From Pseudomonadota bacterium (GTDB lineage Bacteria > Pseudomonadota > Alphaproteobacteria > Rhizobiales > MH13), in assembly GCA_039024915.1 (NCBI GenBank), contig JBCCPK010000001.1, positions 620,001 to 684,000 of the forward strand: DNA of 64,000 bases. Reading direction: 5' to 3'. The notes beneath the pieces were generated by a model. The model was not told the DNA's origin and ran no database searches. It saw only the letters and a program-made list of their open reading frames with translations. Made by a program: the position numbers and the translations under genes. Every line of letters starts with the position of its first letter. The stretch's first letter is position 1. Positions 63,974-64,000 of the stretch are shown piece after piece.

Positions 63974-64000
63974 CGGCGCCCTCCAATGACTGAGGCGATC
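63970..64000 (-). CDS. 3' end of an upstream phage gene (partial)
   Basis: The last bases encode IASVIGGRR then TGA, overlapping the next ATG by 4 bp, like other junctions in this phage. It is the end of a gene cut by the window edge; an endolysin would be typical here, but nine residues cannot show it. Confidence 0.35.
   Translation of the reverse strand, partial: IASVIGGRR

Larger units (their letters stand above)
38114..64000 (-). mobile_element. Mu-like transposable prophage with siphovirus-type tail (partial)
   Basis: From the right edge to about 38.15 kb every gene reads on the minus strand, in the order: membrane protein, DUF2730, VpaChn25_0724-like, gp27, terminase, gp29 portal, gp30, I protease, DUF2190, T capsid, gp35, tRNA, gp36, G, tail terminator, tail tube, chaperone, tape measure, tip, fibre, com, dam. 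The head is Mu-like; the tail is lambda-like and lacks sheath genes, as in B3/D3112/RcapMu-type phages. Transposase, regulators and lysis genes should lie beyond 64000. All visible genes look intact. The exact end between 38114 and 38302 is not proven. Confidence 0.88.

Noticed and set aside
1-64000. CRISPR arrays, insertion sequences, rRNA genes, replication origins
   Set aside because: I looked for regularly spaced repeats, transposase motifs and rRNA sequence and found none that I could support.

Overview
The window is GC-rich DNA from an alphaproteobacterial chromosome, most likely Hyphomicrobiales. The neighbourhood rpmH-rnpA-yidC-yihA-...-argB-HAD-dapD-DUF805-dapE, followed by truA and fmt on the other strand, is a typical order for that group, and the protein sequences agree. 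No species can be named from the sequence alone.

Bases 1-9.6 kb (minus strand) hold an ABC exporter, a three-gene polar amino-acid ABC importer (ATPase, permease, binding protein), and a four-gene iron-type operon (imelysin / di-haem DUF1111 / second imelysin / DUF1513). Bases 9.6-18 kb are a metal and redox island: a siderophore-interacting reductase, DUF454, pseudoazurin, a membrane-anchored unknown, an IsdG/ABM-like monooxygenase, an oligopeptide-type binding protein, periplasmic unknowns, an ICMT-like methyltransferase and a DUF1971 protein. Four upstream regions here carry the same inverted repeat, AGYTGM-N9-GCAACW, which suggests one unassigned regulator joining iron acquisition to copper and nitrogen-oxide redox genes. 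Bases 18.2-22.6 kb hold tRNA-Arg(ACG), an orphan histidine kinase, and a TVP38 / flavin disulfide oxidoreductase pair. Bases 22.9-37.9 kb are housekeeping: rpmH, rnpA, yidC, yihA, argB, a HAD nucleotidase, dapD, dapE, truA, fmt, pheT, and a TRAP binding protein closed by a clear terminator. tRNA-Ser(GGA) follows.

From about 38.15 kb to beyond the right edge lies a prophage, read entirely on the minus strand. Its head module is Mu-like (gp27/gp28/gp29/gp30, I/Z, DUF2190, T, gp35, gp36, G). Its tail is long and non-contractile: tail tube, frameshifted assembly chaperone, tape measure, lambda M/L/K-like proteins, J-like tip and beta-helix fibre. A com-dam pair lies at the far end. This is the layout of transposable siphophages (B3/D3112/RcapMu type). 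The transposase and early region must lie beyond 64 kb.

The most interesting points are: an initiator-like tRNA-Met gene inside the prophage, with a 1:72 mismatch and R11:Y24; a textbook A-AAA-AAC minus-1 frameshift site in the tail chaperone; a lambda-endolysin-like domain built into the tape measure; an overlapping com-dam pair; an internal scaffold start inside the I-protease gene; and the four-site operator family in the metal island. All of these are read directly from the sequence. Functional claims are inferences from family knowledge, and no database search was run.
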